This document shows, in pieces, positions 18,227-27,526 of a stretch of DNA of 64,000 nt. Location: assembly GCA_002721895.1 (NCBI GenBank), contig PBLV01000011.1, positions 95,069 through 159,068 of the forward strand. Reading direction: 5' to 3'. The notes beneath the pieces are model-generated. The model made no database searches, was not told the DNA's origin, and saw nothing but the letters and a program-made list of their open reading frames with translations. Numbering within the stretch: the stretch's first letter is position 1; every line of letters begins with the position of its first letter. This DNA comes from Verrucomicrobiales bacterium. Its GTDB lineage: Bacteria > Verrucomicrobiota > Verrucomicrobiae > Limisphaerales > UBA1100. The position numbers and the translations under genes are program-made.

Positions 18227-19186
18227 TCAATGGTCCAGTTTTTTAAGGACCGCGCAGAGAGCTTCAAGCCGGGGAATCTGCACAGGGGTTTCCCTTGCCT
18301 GCCGAAGCGGCTCAAGAAACATGCTCTCCAACTCCAAAGACTGGCCACGCTGAAAATCTATCAGGGTCGATGCCCGGTATTCCCCCATCGCCCGCGTGTT
18401 GGCGACCATTTTATCCGGCAACCCCAAATCCAGGGCCAAACCCTTCGCATTGGCCACCGCGATGATCTCTTCCATCATTCCCCGCACCCACCCTTCCCAA
18501 CACGAATCTCCCAAGAGGACATCTGTTGGCAATGCGTCCCCTATTGAGCCCGGCCAAGCCGTCGCGCCACTCTCCAGCGCCGCCAATCCCGCCGCGCCAG
18601 CAACCCCCAAGCCATTAAATGGAACGTTCCAGACCAGCTTTTCCCACAACGCCCGTTCCAAGTCATCCACCACCTCGCAGTCAATGCCAGCCTCCTTGAA
18701 CAAGGCAGCGACACCCCGTATCTGCTCGCCGGCCTTTTTGCCAAGTTGCCCCATCACCACCCGACCAAACGCAATGTGGCACACCACTCCCGGTGTCGTC
18801 CGGTTCAGACAGACAAAGCACAGACCGCCCAACACTCGTTCCGGCCCAAACAACGCCCCCAGCCGCTCACAGTTGCCCAAGCCGTTTTGCAGGCACAAAA
18901 TCAACGTGTCCCGCCCCAACAACGGCCTGATCAACTTATCGTAGCGGTTATTCGCCGTGGTCTTCAGCCCGACCAGAACCAAGTCGCACTCTCCAATACT
19001 CGAAGGCAACTCATGGGCGCGTGGAAACAAGACCGTGTTCCCATCCGGCGACTCAATCCGCAGTCCGCCATCGCGAATTGTCTCGAAGTCGCTTCGCAAC
19101 AACAGGTGGACATCGTACCCTGCTTGGCAAAGGCGTCCGCCATAGAAACAACCCAGTGCGCCGCTGCCCACTACACCGATCTTCAT
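18227..19186 (-). CDS. ketopantoate reductase family protein
   Basis: 319 residues. The N-terminal Rossmann motif is MKIGVVGSGALGCFYGG. LVGLKTTANN, LILCLQNGLGN and a KLVWNVPFNGLG segment follow, all placed as in 2-dehydropantoate 2-reductase (PanE/ApbA). The C-terminal helical domain ends with a TLIDFQRGQSLELE stretch. PanE reduces ketopantoate to pantoate with NADPH in pantothenate synthesis. Paralogues with other substrates are common and no pan genes are adjacent, so the symbol is left out. Confidence 0.85.
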   Translation of the reverse strand: MKIGVVGSGALGCFYGGRLCQAGYDVHLLLRSDFETIRDGGLRIESPDGNTVLFPRAHELPSSIGECDLVLVGLKTTANNRYDKLIRPLLGRDTLILCLQNGLGNCERLGALFGPERVLGGLCFVCLNRTTPGVVCHIAFGRVVMGQLGKKAGEQIRGVAALFKEAGIDCEVVDDLERALWEKLVWNVPFNGLGVAGAAGLAALESGATAWPGSIGDALPTDVLLGDSCWEGWVRGMMEEIIAVANAKGLALDLGLPDKMVANTRAMGEYRASTLIDFQRGQSLELESMFLEPLRQARETPVQIPRLEALCAVLKKLDH

Positions 19187-19214
19187 GCGCTGATCCTAAG
19201 CAAAGTCCGAGGAC

Positions 19215-19242
19215 AAAAAAAGGCGCCCCGCGCGGGACGCCT
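19215..19242 (-). terminator. intrinsic terminator after the HU gene
   Basis: On the minus strand a GC-rich hairpin with one mismatch (arms 19238-19242/19234-19236 and 19221-19225/19227-19229, CGCG-type loop) is followed by a run of seven U (19221-19215). It lies 18 nt after the HU stop. Confidence 0.85.
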
Positions 19243-19260
19243 AGGTGAAATTCCTTGGCC

Positions 19261-19548
19261 TTAGCCGAGAATCTCTTCCTTTGCCGCCTTGAGGAAGGTG
19301 AACTTCAACTTGGTCTTCGCCGGCACATCAATTTCCTCTCCAGCCTTCGGGCCAAAGCGCATGATCATCTTGCGGGCCGCTGTCTGCCGCACGGACACCT
19401 TGCCGATGCCGGGAATAGTGAAGCCATCCTTAGCGTTGCTGTACGCCAAGCTCGCCAGCGTCTCGATCGCCGCCTTGGCTTGCGCCTTCGAGATGCCCGC
19501 GCCTTCCGCGACTTCGTTAGTGATTTGTGTCTTTGTCAGTTTTGCCAT
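19261..19548 (-). CDS. HU/IHF-family DNA-binding protein
   Basis: 95 residues, the HU length. It starts MAKLTKTQITNEVAE, and shows a KAAIETLASLAY helix, IPGIGKVSVRQ, and the DNA-binding arm region with MRFGPKAGEE..V.A. HU proteins bend and compact DNA and form dimers. It is a single-gene unit with its own terminator at 19215-19242. It is divergent from the amidohydrolase at 19716, with about 167 nt between. A TAATAA-like -10 occurs upstream, but no clean -35 was found. Confidence 0.9.
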   Translation of the reverse strand: MAKLTKTQITNEVAEGAGISKAQAKAAIETLASLAYSNAKDGFTIPGIGKVSVRQTAARKMIMRFGPKAGEEIDVPAKTKLKFTFLKAAKEEILG

Positions 19549-19715
19549 TTTTTCTAGTTGGTTTGCGATTAATTCGTGTCTCGCGACTGCGCGTTATTAA
19601 CCGCGCCGAACACTACCCGCGCAAGGCAAATCACTGTATTGTGAATAAGAAGAAATTCACAATCATCGCACACCACAGGCTTGACACCTCTCCACCAACA
19701 CACCATCACGGCCTC

Positions 19716-20585
19716 GTGACACTCGCCCTTCTCCAGCGCCGCGCCTCCTCCAATCCCGCGGAGAACCTACAAAATACACTCGCCGCTACCATCGATGCCG
19801 CCCGCGGTGGCGCCCAAGTCATCTGCACCCAGGAGCTCTTCGCCACTCAATACTTTTGCCAGGAAGAAAATTACGACCACTTCCAACATGCCGAACCCAT
19901 CCCCGGTCCCGCCACTGAGGCATTCCAGAAAATTGCCAGCGAGCATCAAGTTGTCATCATCACCTCCGTCTTCGAGCAACGCGCCCCCGGCCTTTTCCAC
20001 AACAGCGCCGCCATCATTGACGCCACCGGCGAACTCCTCGGTATCTACCGCAAGATGCACATTCCCGACGATCCGCTTTATCACGAAAAATTCTACTTCA
20101 CACCCGGTGACCTTGGCTTTCGCGCCTGGCAAACCCGGTTCGGTCGCATTGGCGTACTCATCTGCTGGGACCAATGGTATCCCGAGGCTGCCCGGCTCAC
20201 CGCATTGGCCGGCGCCGACCTGATTCTCATTCCCACCGCCATCGGCTGGCATCCAAGCGAAAAAGCCACTGAAGGTGAAGCCCAACACAACTCTTGGCAA
20301 ACCATCCAGCGTAGCCACGCAATTGCCAACGGCTGCTTCGTAGCTGCCGCCAACCGTACCGGCCACGAAACGCCCCTCGGTGGTGATGGCTTGGAGTTCT
20401 GGGGCCAAAGTTTCATCGTCGCCCCCTCCGGGAAGATCATCGCCCAAGCCGGTATCCACACCGAGGAAATCCTCACTGCCACCCTAGATCTCACTCAAAT
20501 CGGCCATACCCGCACCCACTGGCCATTCCTGCGCGACCGCCGCATAGACGCCTACGACGGCCTTACCCAGCGATTTCTCGACTAA
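19716..20585 (+). CDS. aguB: carbon-nitrogen hydrolase, probable N-carbamoylputrescine amidase
   Basis: 289 residues from GTG 19716 (MTLALLQRRAS); the frame is open upstream, but homologues begin here. The nitrilase triad is Glu40 (TQELF), Lys113 (YRKMH) and Cys150 (ICWDQWYPE). ATQYFCQEEN and IPTAIGWHP fit the plant/bacterial N-carbamoylputrescine amidase subfamily, which makes putrescine in the agmatine pathway. The 5-nt gap to gluQ suggests co-transcription. No agmatine deiminase gene is in the window. Confidence 0.85.
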   Translation: MTLALLQRRASSNPAENLQNTLAATIDAARGGAQVICTQELFATQYFCQEENYDHFQHAEPIPGPATEAFQKIASEHQVVIITSVFEQRAPGLFHNSAAIIDATGELLGIYRKMHIPDDPLYHEKFYFTPGDLGFRAWQTRFGRIGVLICWDQWYPEAARLTALAGADLILIPTAIGWHPSEKATEGEAQHNSWQTIQRSHAIANGCFVAAANRTGHETPLGGDGLEFWGQSFIVAPSGKIIAQAGIHTEEILTATLDLTQIGHTRTHWPFLRDRRIDAYDGLTQRFLD

Positions 20586-20590
20586 GTCCC

Positions 20591-21391
20591 ATGTACCGCG
20601 GCCGCATTGCCCCCACCCCCACCGGCCATCTCCACCTTGGTCATGCCCGCACTTTTTGGACCGCCTACCAGCGCGCGCAATCGAACAATGGTCAACTCCT
20701 CTATCGCAATGAAGATCTTGACCCGCAACGTTGCAAAACCGAATACCGCCAAGCCGCCATTGAAGATCTCAAATGGCTTGGCATCCAGTGGAACGGCGCT
20801 CCTGTTGACCAATCCAACCGCCTCCCTATCTACCGGGCCGCCTTTCAGAAACTATATGATGGCGGACACCTGTTCCCCTGTGATTGCTCCCGCAAGGACC
20901 TTCGCGAAGCCATTACCGCCCCACACAGCGAGGATGGCGACCCCATTTATCCCGGAACCTGTAGAGATCGACAGCTGAATGACAGCAGGCAAGAGTTGAA
21001 CTGGCGTTTCCGCATTCCCGAAGGAAAAACCGTTGAATTCACCGACACTCGTCTTGGCCACCAACAGTTTGTGGCTGGCCGCGATTTTGGCGACTTTCCG
21101 GTCTGGCAAAAAAACGGGCTCCCCGCCTATCAACTCGCCGTGACCGTCGATGACAACGCCATGAAAATCACCGAGGTGGTTCGTGGCGCGGATCTGCTCC
21201 TGTCCACCGCCCGCCAAATTCTACTCTATCAGGCGCTAAACATCGTTCCTCCAGTCTTTTACCACTGCGAATTGATGTGTGATGAAAATGGCCAACGGCT
21301 GGCCAAGCGTCACGACGCGCTGAGCTTGCGCGCTATCAGGGAGTCCGGCGGCATTCCGAACGAGATCAGAAAAAACTGGACGGCACCCTAG
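20591..21391 (+). CDS. gluQ: glutamyl-Q tRNA(Asp) synthetase
   Basis: 266 residues, a short GluRS catalytic domain without an anticodon-binding domain, as in GluQ-RS. The HIGH region is APTPTGHLHLGHA, the KMSKS equivalent is RLAKRHDALSL, and a zinc site is suggested by CDCSRKD with a later Cys in YPGTCR. GluQ-RS attaches glutamate to queuosine in tRNA-Asp. Its stop overlaps the end of the opposite-strand pilin-like gene by 4 nt. Confidence 0.9.
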   Translation: MYRGRIAPTPTGHLHLGHARTFWTAYQRAQSNNGQLLYRNEDLDPQRCKTEYRQAAIEDLKWLGIQWNGAPVDQSNRLPIYRAAFQKLYDGGHLFPCDCSRKDLREAITAPHSEDGDPIYPGTCRDRQLNDSRQELNWRFRIPEGKTVEFTDTRLGHQQFVAGRDFGDFPVWQKNGLPAYQLAVTVDDNAMKITEVVRGADLLLSTARQILLYQALNIVPPVFYHCELMCDENGQRLAKRHDALSLRAIRESGGIPNEIRKNWTAP

Positions 21392-21921
21392 TGCCCCAGC
21401 CCATGCCCCGGCACATTGCACCACGGCAAACTCCCCAGCGCCCCCACTGAGTACGTTCCTCCCACGGGACAAACCAGCCTTGCCTTGGGCACAAAATCTT
21501 CCAAGCCAAACTCCATCTCACCCCCCTTCTGGAAATCCACTTTCACCTTTCCATCGTTTTCCACCTTCCCGTTCTCTGAAAGAACCGGGTGCAACACCGT
21601 CCCCCTGCCGTGCCCCTCCACCTCCACGAAGCAACCCTTGAAGTGGATCACGTTGGTCTGTAAATCCAGCAGTGTTACCGGCGTACTGTCGTCCGCGGCG
21701 CCCAACACCTTCGCAAGGTCCATGGCCCTTCTCAATGCGGTCAGATTTTTACGGGCACAAGTATCCTCCTCCCCAAGAATGCGATCCGTGGTGCGTACGT
21801 GGAAAATCTCGAAAAGCACCAATCCCAACAACGACACCAAGGCCAGCCCCACCAGCAACATGTCCACCGCAGCCACCCCCGCGCGGCCCGCAAACATCCT
21901 GCCCCCCCGCAAATCCATCAA
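21388..21921 (-). CDS. pilin-like minor protein without a canonical cleavage motif
   Basis: 177 residues. One N-terminal membrane helix (about 17-42) is preceded by basic residues. The usual GFTLVE prepilin peptidase site is absent. The C-terminus carries CPVGGTYSVG, then a second Cys and GH, a pattern like that of the neighbouring prepilin protein. It is probably a minor pseudopilin or an exported protein that works with it. It follows the prepilin gene by 5 nt. The type II secretion or pilus genes themselves are not in the window. Confidence 0.6.
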   Translation of the reverse strand: MMDLRGGRMFAGRAGVAAVDMLLVGLALVSLLGLVLFEIFHVRTTDRILGEEDTCARKNLTALRRAMDLAKVLGAADDSTPVTLLDLQTNVIHFKGCFVEVEGHGRGTVLHPVLSENGKVENDGKVKVDFQKGGEMEFGLEDFVPKARLVCPVGGTYSVGALGSLPWCNVPGHGLGH

Positions 21922-21926
21922 GCTCC

Positions 21927-22307
21927 CTATTCGTCGCCTTCGTCCCCCTCTTCTGCCTCGTCAAGATAGCACCCATGCTCAGAGCAGGTAGGCGACGTGC
22001 TCATGTCACCCACCGTGTAAGAGCCACCAGAACGACACTTGGGCAGCTTCTTCCCCTCAAAATAATCCTTCAGGTCATCCATGCTCGGCGAGGCGGACTT
22101 CGAGCCCACCTTGTTGTTGTCCGTCGCCCATGACAGCTTGTTGGCATTAATGGTTCGCTGATTGGTGAAACAATTCATCTCCGCCCCCTTCGCGCTGGAC
22201 CGCATCAGGTTCGGGATAGCCACCGCCGCGAGCATGCCGATGATGGCCACGACGATCATGATTTCCACCAAGGTGAAACCCCTCGAAAAAGCAAACTTTC
22301 TGTTCAT
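21927..22307 (-). CDS. prepilin-type protein with N-terminal methylation motif
   Basis: 126 residues from ATG 22307; AGAGGAG lies about 5 nt upstream. The N-terminus has the class III prepilin signature RGFTLVEIMIVVAIIGMLAAVAIPN, with cleavage expected after Gly (about residue 10) and Glu5 of the mature chain present. The C-terminal part has CRSGGSYTVGD, a second Cys and a GC, and an acidic tail. Such proteins are processed by prepilin peptidase and assembled in pseudopili. A promoter-like site is upstream. Confidence 0.88.
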   Translation of the reverse strand: MNRKFAFSRGFTLVEIMIVVAIIGMLAAVAIPNLMRSSAKGAEMNCFTNQRTINANKLSWATDNNKVGSKSASPSMDDLKDYFEGKKLPKCRSGGSYTVGDMSTSPTCSEHGCYLDEAEEGDEGDE

Positions 22308-22323
22308 CACTCCTCTTGGACGC

Positions 22324-22352
22324 CCTATAACACAGACGCGCCCCTTTGGCAA
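22324..22352 (-). promoter_or_regulatory. candidate sigma-70 promoter of the prepilin gene
   Basis: Minus-strand TTGCCA (22352-22347), 17-nt spacer and TATAGG (22329-22324), close to consensus, 17 nt upstream of the ATG. The leader would be very short. The promoter is inferred from spacing and sequence only. Confidence 0.4.
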
Positions 22353-22355
22353 CTG

Positions 22356-23357
22356 TTACGCTTTTGATGCGTCCTTGGTTACGCAGCAGGTGCAATCGCT
22401 AAGCCAGTAACCCGGCTCCATCTCAACCAATTCCGGCACGCGCAAGGTGCATTCATCGCCGACTCGCACCGGGCAACGGGGGGCAAAGGCACAGCCGGGT
22501 GGTGGATCGATGGGGCTGGGCACATCCCCTTCCAAAACTTGGCGCTCCGGCACATGCGTAGGGTCCGGCACGGGAATGGCGGAAATAAGCGCCTTCGTAT
22601 ACGGGTGCCGCGGATTCTCGTAAACCCTCGCCGAGTCACCCATCTCCACCAGCTTGCCCAAGTACATGATGGCGATGCGGTCGCTGATGTGTTTCACCAC
22701 CGCCAGATCGTGCGAAATAAACAGGTAACTCAGGCCCAAATCGCGCTGCAATTCCATCAGCAGGTTCAGGATCTGGCTCTGGATGGACACGTCCAGCGCA
22801 CTCACCGGCTCATCACATATAATCAACTTGGGCTTCAGCGCCAATGCCCGCGCGATGCCGATGCGCTGCCGTTGCCCTCCGGAAAATTCAAACGGATACC
22901 TCTGCGCCGCCGCAGGCGGCAAGCCTACCTTGGCGAGCAGATCCGCCACCCATTGCCGGCGCTCCTCGCGCGTCCCCATCTGGTGAATCACGAACGGCTC
23001 CTCGATGATTGCTCCCACCGTGTGGCGCGGGTTGAGGCTCTCGTATGGATCCTGAAAGATCATCTGGATTTCGCGCCGGAAGGGCTTCAATTCCGATCGC
23101 GACAACCCCTCCAACTCCGTGCCCTCAAACTTCACGCTGCCGCCCGTGGGCTCATAAAGCCGCGCAATCGTCTTGCCCAGCGTGCTCTTGCCACAACCGC
23201 TCTCGCCCACGAGTCCAAGGGTTTCGCCCGGAGCAATCGACAAGCTCACGCCATCGACCGCCTTGCACGACGCCACCGCCCGCCGAAAGATGCCTCCCTT
23301 CACCGGGAAATGCATCTGCAGGTGATCCGTCTCGAGAATGGGTTGGCCGTTGTTCAT
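22356..23357 (-). CDS. peptide ABC transporter ATP-binding protein, OppF-like
   Basis: 333 residues from ATG 23357, which overlaps the OppD-like stop by 4 nt. Walker A is [13 protein letters not shown], the signature is [17 protein letters not shown], Walker B is [12 protein letters not shown], and the switch His is in ISHDLAVV. The C-terminal oligopeptide-transporter domain contains GCAFAPRCP and three further cysteines (CTLRV..., CTCC). It powers import of peptides or similar solutes at the inner membrane, together with the OppD-like subunit. Confidence 0.9.
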   Translation of the reverse strand: MNNGQPILETDHLQMHFPVKGGIFRRAVASCKAVDGVSLSIAPGETLGLVGESGCGKSTLGKTIARLYEPTGGSVKFEGTELEGLSRSELKPFRREIQMIFQDPYESLNPRHTVGAIIEEPFVIHQMGTREERRQWVADLLAKVGLPPAAAQRYPFEFSGGQRQRIGIARALALKPKLIICDEPVSALDVSIQSQILNLLMELQRDLGLSYLFISHDLAVVKHISDRIAIMYLGKLVEMGDSARVYENPRHPYTKALISAIPVPDPTHVPERQVLEGDVPSPIDPPPGCAFAPRCPVRVGDECTLRVPELVEMEPGYWLSDCTCCVTKDASKA

Positions 23358-24358
23358 GCGCGTGTACAAACCGGACAGGCTTCCACCCAATGACCCGGGG
23401 CAATCTCCTCAAACGGCGGCCGTTCGGTTAGCAAATGTCCCTCGTGCTCACGCCCACTACGGGGAGCAAAACGGCAGCCGGCTTTCAATTCACTCAGCGA
23501 AGGTACCATGCCCTCGATAATGTTCAGCTCGGTCTTAGGCTTGCCGTCCAATCGCGGAATGGAATTGAGCAACCCCTGAGTATAGGCATGGCGTGGATTG
23601 GCAAAAACCTCCTTCGCCGCAGCCCGTTCAACCACCCGGCCAGCGTACATCACGCAAACCTCATCGCAAGTCTCGGCGATCACGCCAAGATCATGGGTGA
23701 TCAGCATCACGGACATGCCGAGGTCGCGCTGGAGGTCGTTAATGAGCTGGAGAATCTGCGCCTGAATGGTGACATCCAGCGCGGTGGTCGGCTCATCGGC
23801 AATGACCAGCTCCGGACCACAGGCCAAAGCCATGGCAATGACCACCCGCTGCCGCATGCCACCAGAAAGTTGATGGGGGTATTCAGTCACGCGAATTTCC
23901 GGCGACGGAATGCCAACCTGTCCGAGGATATCGATGGCCTTTTGCCAGGCTTCATCGGGCTCAAGGTCGTTATGCTCGGTGAGCACCTCGCAGATTTGTT
24001 TGCCGATCCGATGCACTGGATTAAGCGCGGTCATCGGCTCCTGGAAGATCATGCTGATGCGGTTGCCGCGAATGGAACGCATTTTTCCCGACTCGGCAGT
24101 GACGAGATTTAGGCCGTCAAACAACACCTCGCCGCCGAGGATTTTGCCCATCGGCTGGGGCAACAGTCGCATGATACTCATGGCGGTGACGCTCTTGCCG
24201 CAGCCACTCTCACCGACAATGCCGAGCGTCCTGCCCTTATGAACCTCAAAACTGATGCCATCCACTGCAGTAACCTGTCCGTCGTCCGTATCGAACGCGG
24301 AAACGAGGTTGCAGACCTGAAGCAACAGCTCGGTTTCGGAGGGGGCAGATTCGGCCAC
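23354..24358 (-). CDS. peptide ABC transporter ATP-binding protein, OppD-like
   Basis: 334 residues. Walker [14 protein letters not shown] (about 54-66), signature [17 protein letters not shown], Walker [13 protein letters not shown] and the switch His in ITHDLGVI are all present. The C-terminal domain has CRFAPRSG and later cysteines. It pairs with the OppF-like subunit. In E. coli YejF these two domains are one polypeptide; here they are separate genes. It lies 8 nt after the solute-binding protein gene. Confidence 0.9.
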   Translation of the reverse strand: MAESAPSETELLLQVCNLVSAFDTDDGQVTAVDGISFEVHKGRTLGIVGESGCGKSVTAMSIMRLLPQPMGKILGGEVLFDGLNLVTAESGKMRSIRGNRISMIFQEPMTALNPVHRIGKQICEVLTEHNDLEPDEAWQKAIDILGQVGIPSPEIRVTEYPHQLSGGMRQRVVIAMALACGPELVIADEPTTALDVTIQAQILQLINDLQRDLGMSVMLITHDLGVIAETCDEVCVMYAGRVVERAAAKEVFANPRHAYTQGLLNSIPRLDGKPKTELNIIEGMVPSLSELKAGCRFAPRSGREHEGHLLTERPPFEEIAPGHWVEACPVCTRA

Positions 24359-24366
24359 GGTGCGTG

Positions 24367-26391
24367 CTATTTGCGGTATTGGGCGTGAACCTTGACAACC
24401 TTTTGAAAGGTCTTACCGCCCTTCTTGGCGTCCAGCGTGACCTTTTTGTCGGCGGAATCAATCCAGTGCACATGGAATTCCTCCCAGTCGCGGCTTTGCT
24501 TCACGTTAAAGGTTTCCGGCCATTTAACCCAGCGCCAGTAGCCAACGCGATACCACGGCTTAGACCACGCGGGGATGAAACCGGCATGATCGTGCAATTT
24601 CTCGATAAGTTGATGTGACAACTGGGTTATCTCGCCAAGATCCGAAGCTTCGCGGTATTTCTTGATCAAGGCATCAATCTCGCGATCCGCAGTGACGGTG
24701 GCGTTGTTGGTATTTGGCTTCAGGTTGAGGCTAACCTTAAGAGTGCCGTCGGCGTTGTATTTGGTGTCGCCCTCTTCCTTGTAGGCGTTATCCGAGTGGT
24801 ACGGCTCCCAAAAGCGCGGATATAATTCCACCGAGTTGTTCAGGCCACCAAACACAATCTCGTGGTTCTTTTCATCGGCCTTCTTCCAGCCTGCGGTAAG
24901 CTCGAGAATTTCAAGGTTCAACTCAACACCCGCTTTTTTTGCTTCCTGCTTCAAGACCGTAAGCAATGAGGTGAAGCGCTTGTAGCCGGTGGAAACAGTG
25001 AAGGACAGTCGCTTGCCTTCGGCATTTTTCAGGATACCATCCGTGCCGCGCTCGTTGAAGCCCGCCTTCGCAAAGGCTGCCTCGGCTTTCTCCACGGAAA
25101 ATTCACGCACCTTCACATTGTCGTTGCTCCGCCCGCCGTAACCATCGGCCACCGTTTGCATACGCTCGAAGTCACCGTGGAAAATCTCCTTGTTCACCAG
25201 TTCCCAATTCATCGCGTGGTGCAGTCCATGCCGGATATGCTTGTTGTCCAGCAACGGCTTGGAGCAGTTAATGCGCAACGCCCATGTAGGGCGCGGGATG
25301 TCATTGTAAAACTGCACCTTGTGGATGTACCCACCTGCCACCTCGGGCGCATCATGTGGTAGTTTCTCATACCAATATTCCGGCAGACTCAATCCGTGCC
25401 AGTCCAGCTCGCCCTTGCGGAACAACTCGAAGACCTTTGCTGGTTCCCGCACCACGGTGACGCGGATTTTGTCGGGGTTGAAGCGGTTCCTGTAAAATTT
25501 CTTATCCGAGGCCCACCAATCCGCCACCCGCGTGAGCGTGATGGATACACCGTCCTTAATGTTTTCCTTGCGCACCTCATACGGCCCCGCCGTCGGCTCA
25601 AAGGTAAACTTGTACTCCTTCAAGTACCCTTCATCAATCTCCTCGTAATGATGCTCTGGCACCGGACGAATGTTCACCTTGTGCACCACGTCCGGCTTGG
25701 CCTTGTAATAGGTCAACGAAAGTGTGCGGCTGTTGTAGATGGTGATGTTCTTAAATTTCTCATTGTCATAATGGTCGTTGTACCACGGTGCCTTGATGTG
25801 CTTGCTGCGCATGAAGTAAAAGTGAAAGAAAAAATCCGATACCCGCACTGGCTCGCCATCGGAGAAGCGCGCATCAGGATCCAGCTCGAAAAACACCGTG
25901 CGCTTGTCCTCACTCACCGCCCAGCGCTTGGCAATGGCCGGGTAATACCCATCGGACTCGGGATGATTATCCACCAATCCCAATGCATTGTTGTCCAGAA
26001 TATGCCTGCGAAACGAGCCACTGGCGTCCGGGCCAACAAAACAAAGAGTGCGAGGCCAATCACCCGTATGCACATTCATTGTGCCACCACGCTTGGCGTT
26101 GGGCGAGCTGAATACCGGCTCGTTGCTGCCGTCTTCCCATTTTAGACCCTTTGGAATGTCGGTGGTGGCCTTGATAGCAAAAAAATCAGCATCCGCCCTG
26201 TAGAATTCCTTTACCTCTTCAACCGAGGGCAGCGTGGTCCACGTGACTTCAGTAACCGGCTCGTTTCTCTGCTTGGCCTTGGCCCTGCCGTTGCCACCAC
26301 CGGATTTGTCGGACTTGCCACAGCCAACAGACACCACTGCGGCGGCCAGCATTAGCGCGCTGGACTGCATGATTTTTTGAATGGATTTCAT
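24367..26391 (-). CDS. solute-binding lipoprotein, extracellular family 5 (peptide type)
   Basis: 674 residues. The N-terminus is a lipoprotein signal with lipobox VSVGC at about 20-24 and a Gly/Ser/Lys-rich linker. The family-5 fold covers about 70-640: [14 protein letters not shown], a [12 protein letters not shown] segment and the terminal lobes ending [10 protein letters not shown]. It binds peptides or related solutes for the ABC transporter. It is larger than E. coli YejA (about 600), with extra charged segments, and sits between the permeases and the ATPases. Confidence 0.87.
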   Translation of the reverse strand: MKSIQKIMQSSALMLAAAVVSVGCGKSDKSGGGNGRAKAKQRNEPVTEVTWTTLPSVEEVKEFYRADADFFAIKATTDIPKGLKWEDGSNEPVFSSPNAKRGGTMNVHTGDWPRTLCFVGPDASGSFRRHILDNNALGLVDNHPESDGYYPAIAKRWAVSEDKRTVFFELDPDARFSDGEPVRVSDFFFHFYFMRSKHIKAPWYNDHYDNEKFKNITIYNSRTLSLTYYKAKPDVVHKVNIRPVPEHHYEEIDEGYLKEYKFTFEPTAGPYEVRKENIKDGVSITLTRVADWWASDKKFYRNRFNPDKIRVTVVREPAKVFELFRKGELDWHGLSLPEYWYEKLPHDAPEVAGGYIHKVQFYNDIPRPTWALRINCSKPLLDNKHIRHGLHHAMNWELVNKEIFHGDFERMQTVADGYGGRSNDNVKVREFSVEKAEAAFAKAGFNERGTDGILKNAEGKRLSFTVSTGYKRFTSLLTVLKQEAKKAGVELNLEILELTAGWKKADEKNHEIVFGGLNNSVELYPRFWEPYHSDNAYKEEGDTKYNADGTLKVSLNLKPNTNNATVTADREIDALIKKYREASDLGEITQLSHQLIEKLHDHAGFIPAWSKPWYRVGYWRWVKWPETFNVKQSRDWEEFHVHWIDSADKKVTLDAKKGGKTFQKVVKVHAQYRK

Positions 26392-26392
26392 G

Positions 26393-27526
26393 TTATTCGT
26401 AGGTTGAAAATTTCTTGGGATCGAAGGCTTCTCGGACTGCCTCGCCGATGAACGTCACCATTGTCAGCACCAAAAAGATGGCCGTCAACGCCGAACCAAT
26501 GATCCACGGTTTTTCCTTGATAAACTCCTGTCCCAGCCGCAACTGGTGCCCCCAACTCGGTGTGCCTTCGGGCAAGCCGAAGTTTAGGAAATCCAGCGCT
26601 GTCACTGAGGAGATCGCCACGGCCACAGTGAATGGCAGAAAAGTGACGAGAGTGGATACGGTGTTGGGCAGTAGGTGCGCAAAGATGATCCGGATTGGAC
26701 CGGCACCGAGCAGTTGTGCCGCGGACACATAATCCCGTGCTTTTTCCTTATAGGTGGAGGCGCGCATGTAATAAGTCATGCTTGTCCAACTGAAGAGCAC
26801 CATGATGACCAGCAGCAACAGGATGCGTGTCATCATCCCCACTTTCGCCGGCACCACACTGACCATGATCATGACCATGTACAGGAATGGAATGTTCGCC
26901 CAAATTTCCACCACACGCAGCCCAAGCAGATCCGTCCAGCCACCAAAATAGCCCATCAGGCAGCCCAGTGCCGAACTGATGAGAAACACCAGCATCGTGA
27001 ATCCCAACGCAAAAAGCATCACGATGCGAAACCCATAAAACAACCGCGCCGCAATATCACGGCCGGCCTTGTCTGTACCTAGAAAATGGCGGTGCTCCCA
27101 ACTAGGTGCAGCAAGAATTTTCACCCCCGCCTTGAAGTTGGACAAGTCGGGTGAGTGCGGGATGGGCGGCATGAGAATCCAGTTGGCCGACTTTTCTTTT
27201 TCCCACTTGGCCTGAAGACTGCGGTAATGGACTTCGCCGGTGTATTTCTGTCCGTCGGCGTCGGTTTGCTCGCCAAAAAAAATGCCGCTGCGAAATTCCG
27301 ATGGCTTGTAAATCCACTTCACCGGATACATGGAAGCGAACACGGGAAAATATGTCCTGCCGTTGTATCGCACGATGAGCGCCTGATCGTTGACGAGCAG
27401 TTCACCGAAGAGCGAAACGAATAACGCGCCGGCAAGGAGCAGAAAGGACCAGTAGCCGCGCTTAACGGATTGGAAGCGCTTTAGCTTGCGAATGGTGAGT
27501 GGATTGAGCTTCCAGTTCATGGTCAA
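26393..27526 (-). CDS. peptide ABC transporter permease, YejE/OppC-like
   Basis: 377 residues. The first membrane helix (about 25-45) is followed by a periplasmic loop with LVNDQALIVRYNGRTYFP and a YPVKW segment seen in YejE. A block HFLGTDKAGRDIAARLFYGFR precedes the BPD transport domain with six membrane helices. The conserved coupling loop includes AAQLLGAGPIRIIFAHLLPN. It starts 4 nt inside the end of the YejB-like gene. The YejABEF family imports peptides such as microcin C. Confidence 0.88.
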   Translation of the reverse strand: MTMNWKLNPLTIRKLKRFQSVKRGYWSFLLLAGALFVSLFGELLVNDQALIVRYNGRTYFPVFASMYPVKWIYKPSEFRSGIFFGEQTDADGQKYTGEVHYRSLQAKWEKEKSANWILMPPIPHSPDLSNFKAGVKILAAPSWEHRHFLGTDKAGRDIAARLFYGFRIVMLFALGFTMLVFLISSALGCLMGYFGGWTDLLGLRVVEIWANIPFLYMVMIMVSVVPAKVGMMTRILLLLVIMVLFSWTSMTYYMRASTYKEKARDYVSAAQLLGAGPIRIIFAHLLPNTVSTLVTFLPFTVAVAISSVTALDFLNFGLPEGTPSWGHQLRLGQEFIKEKPWIIGSALTAIFLVLTMVTFIGEAVREAFDPKKFSTYE

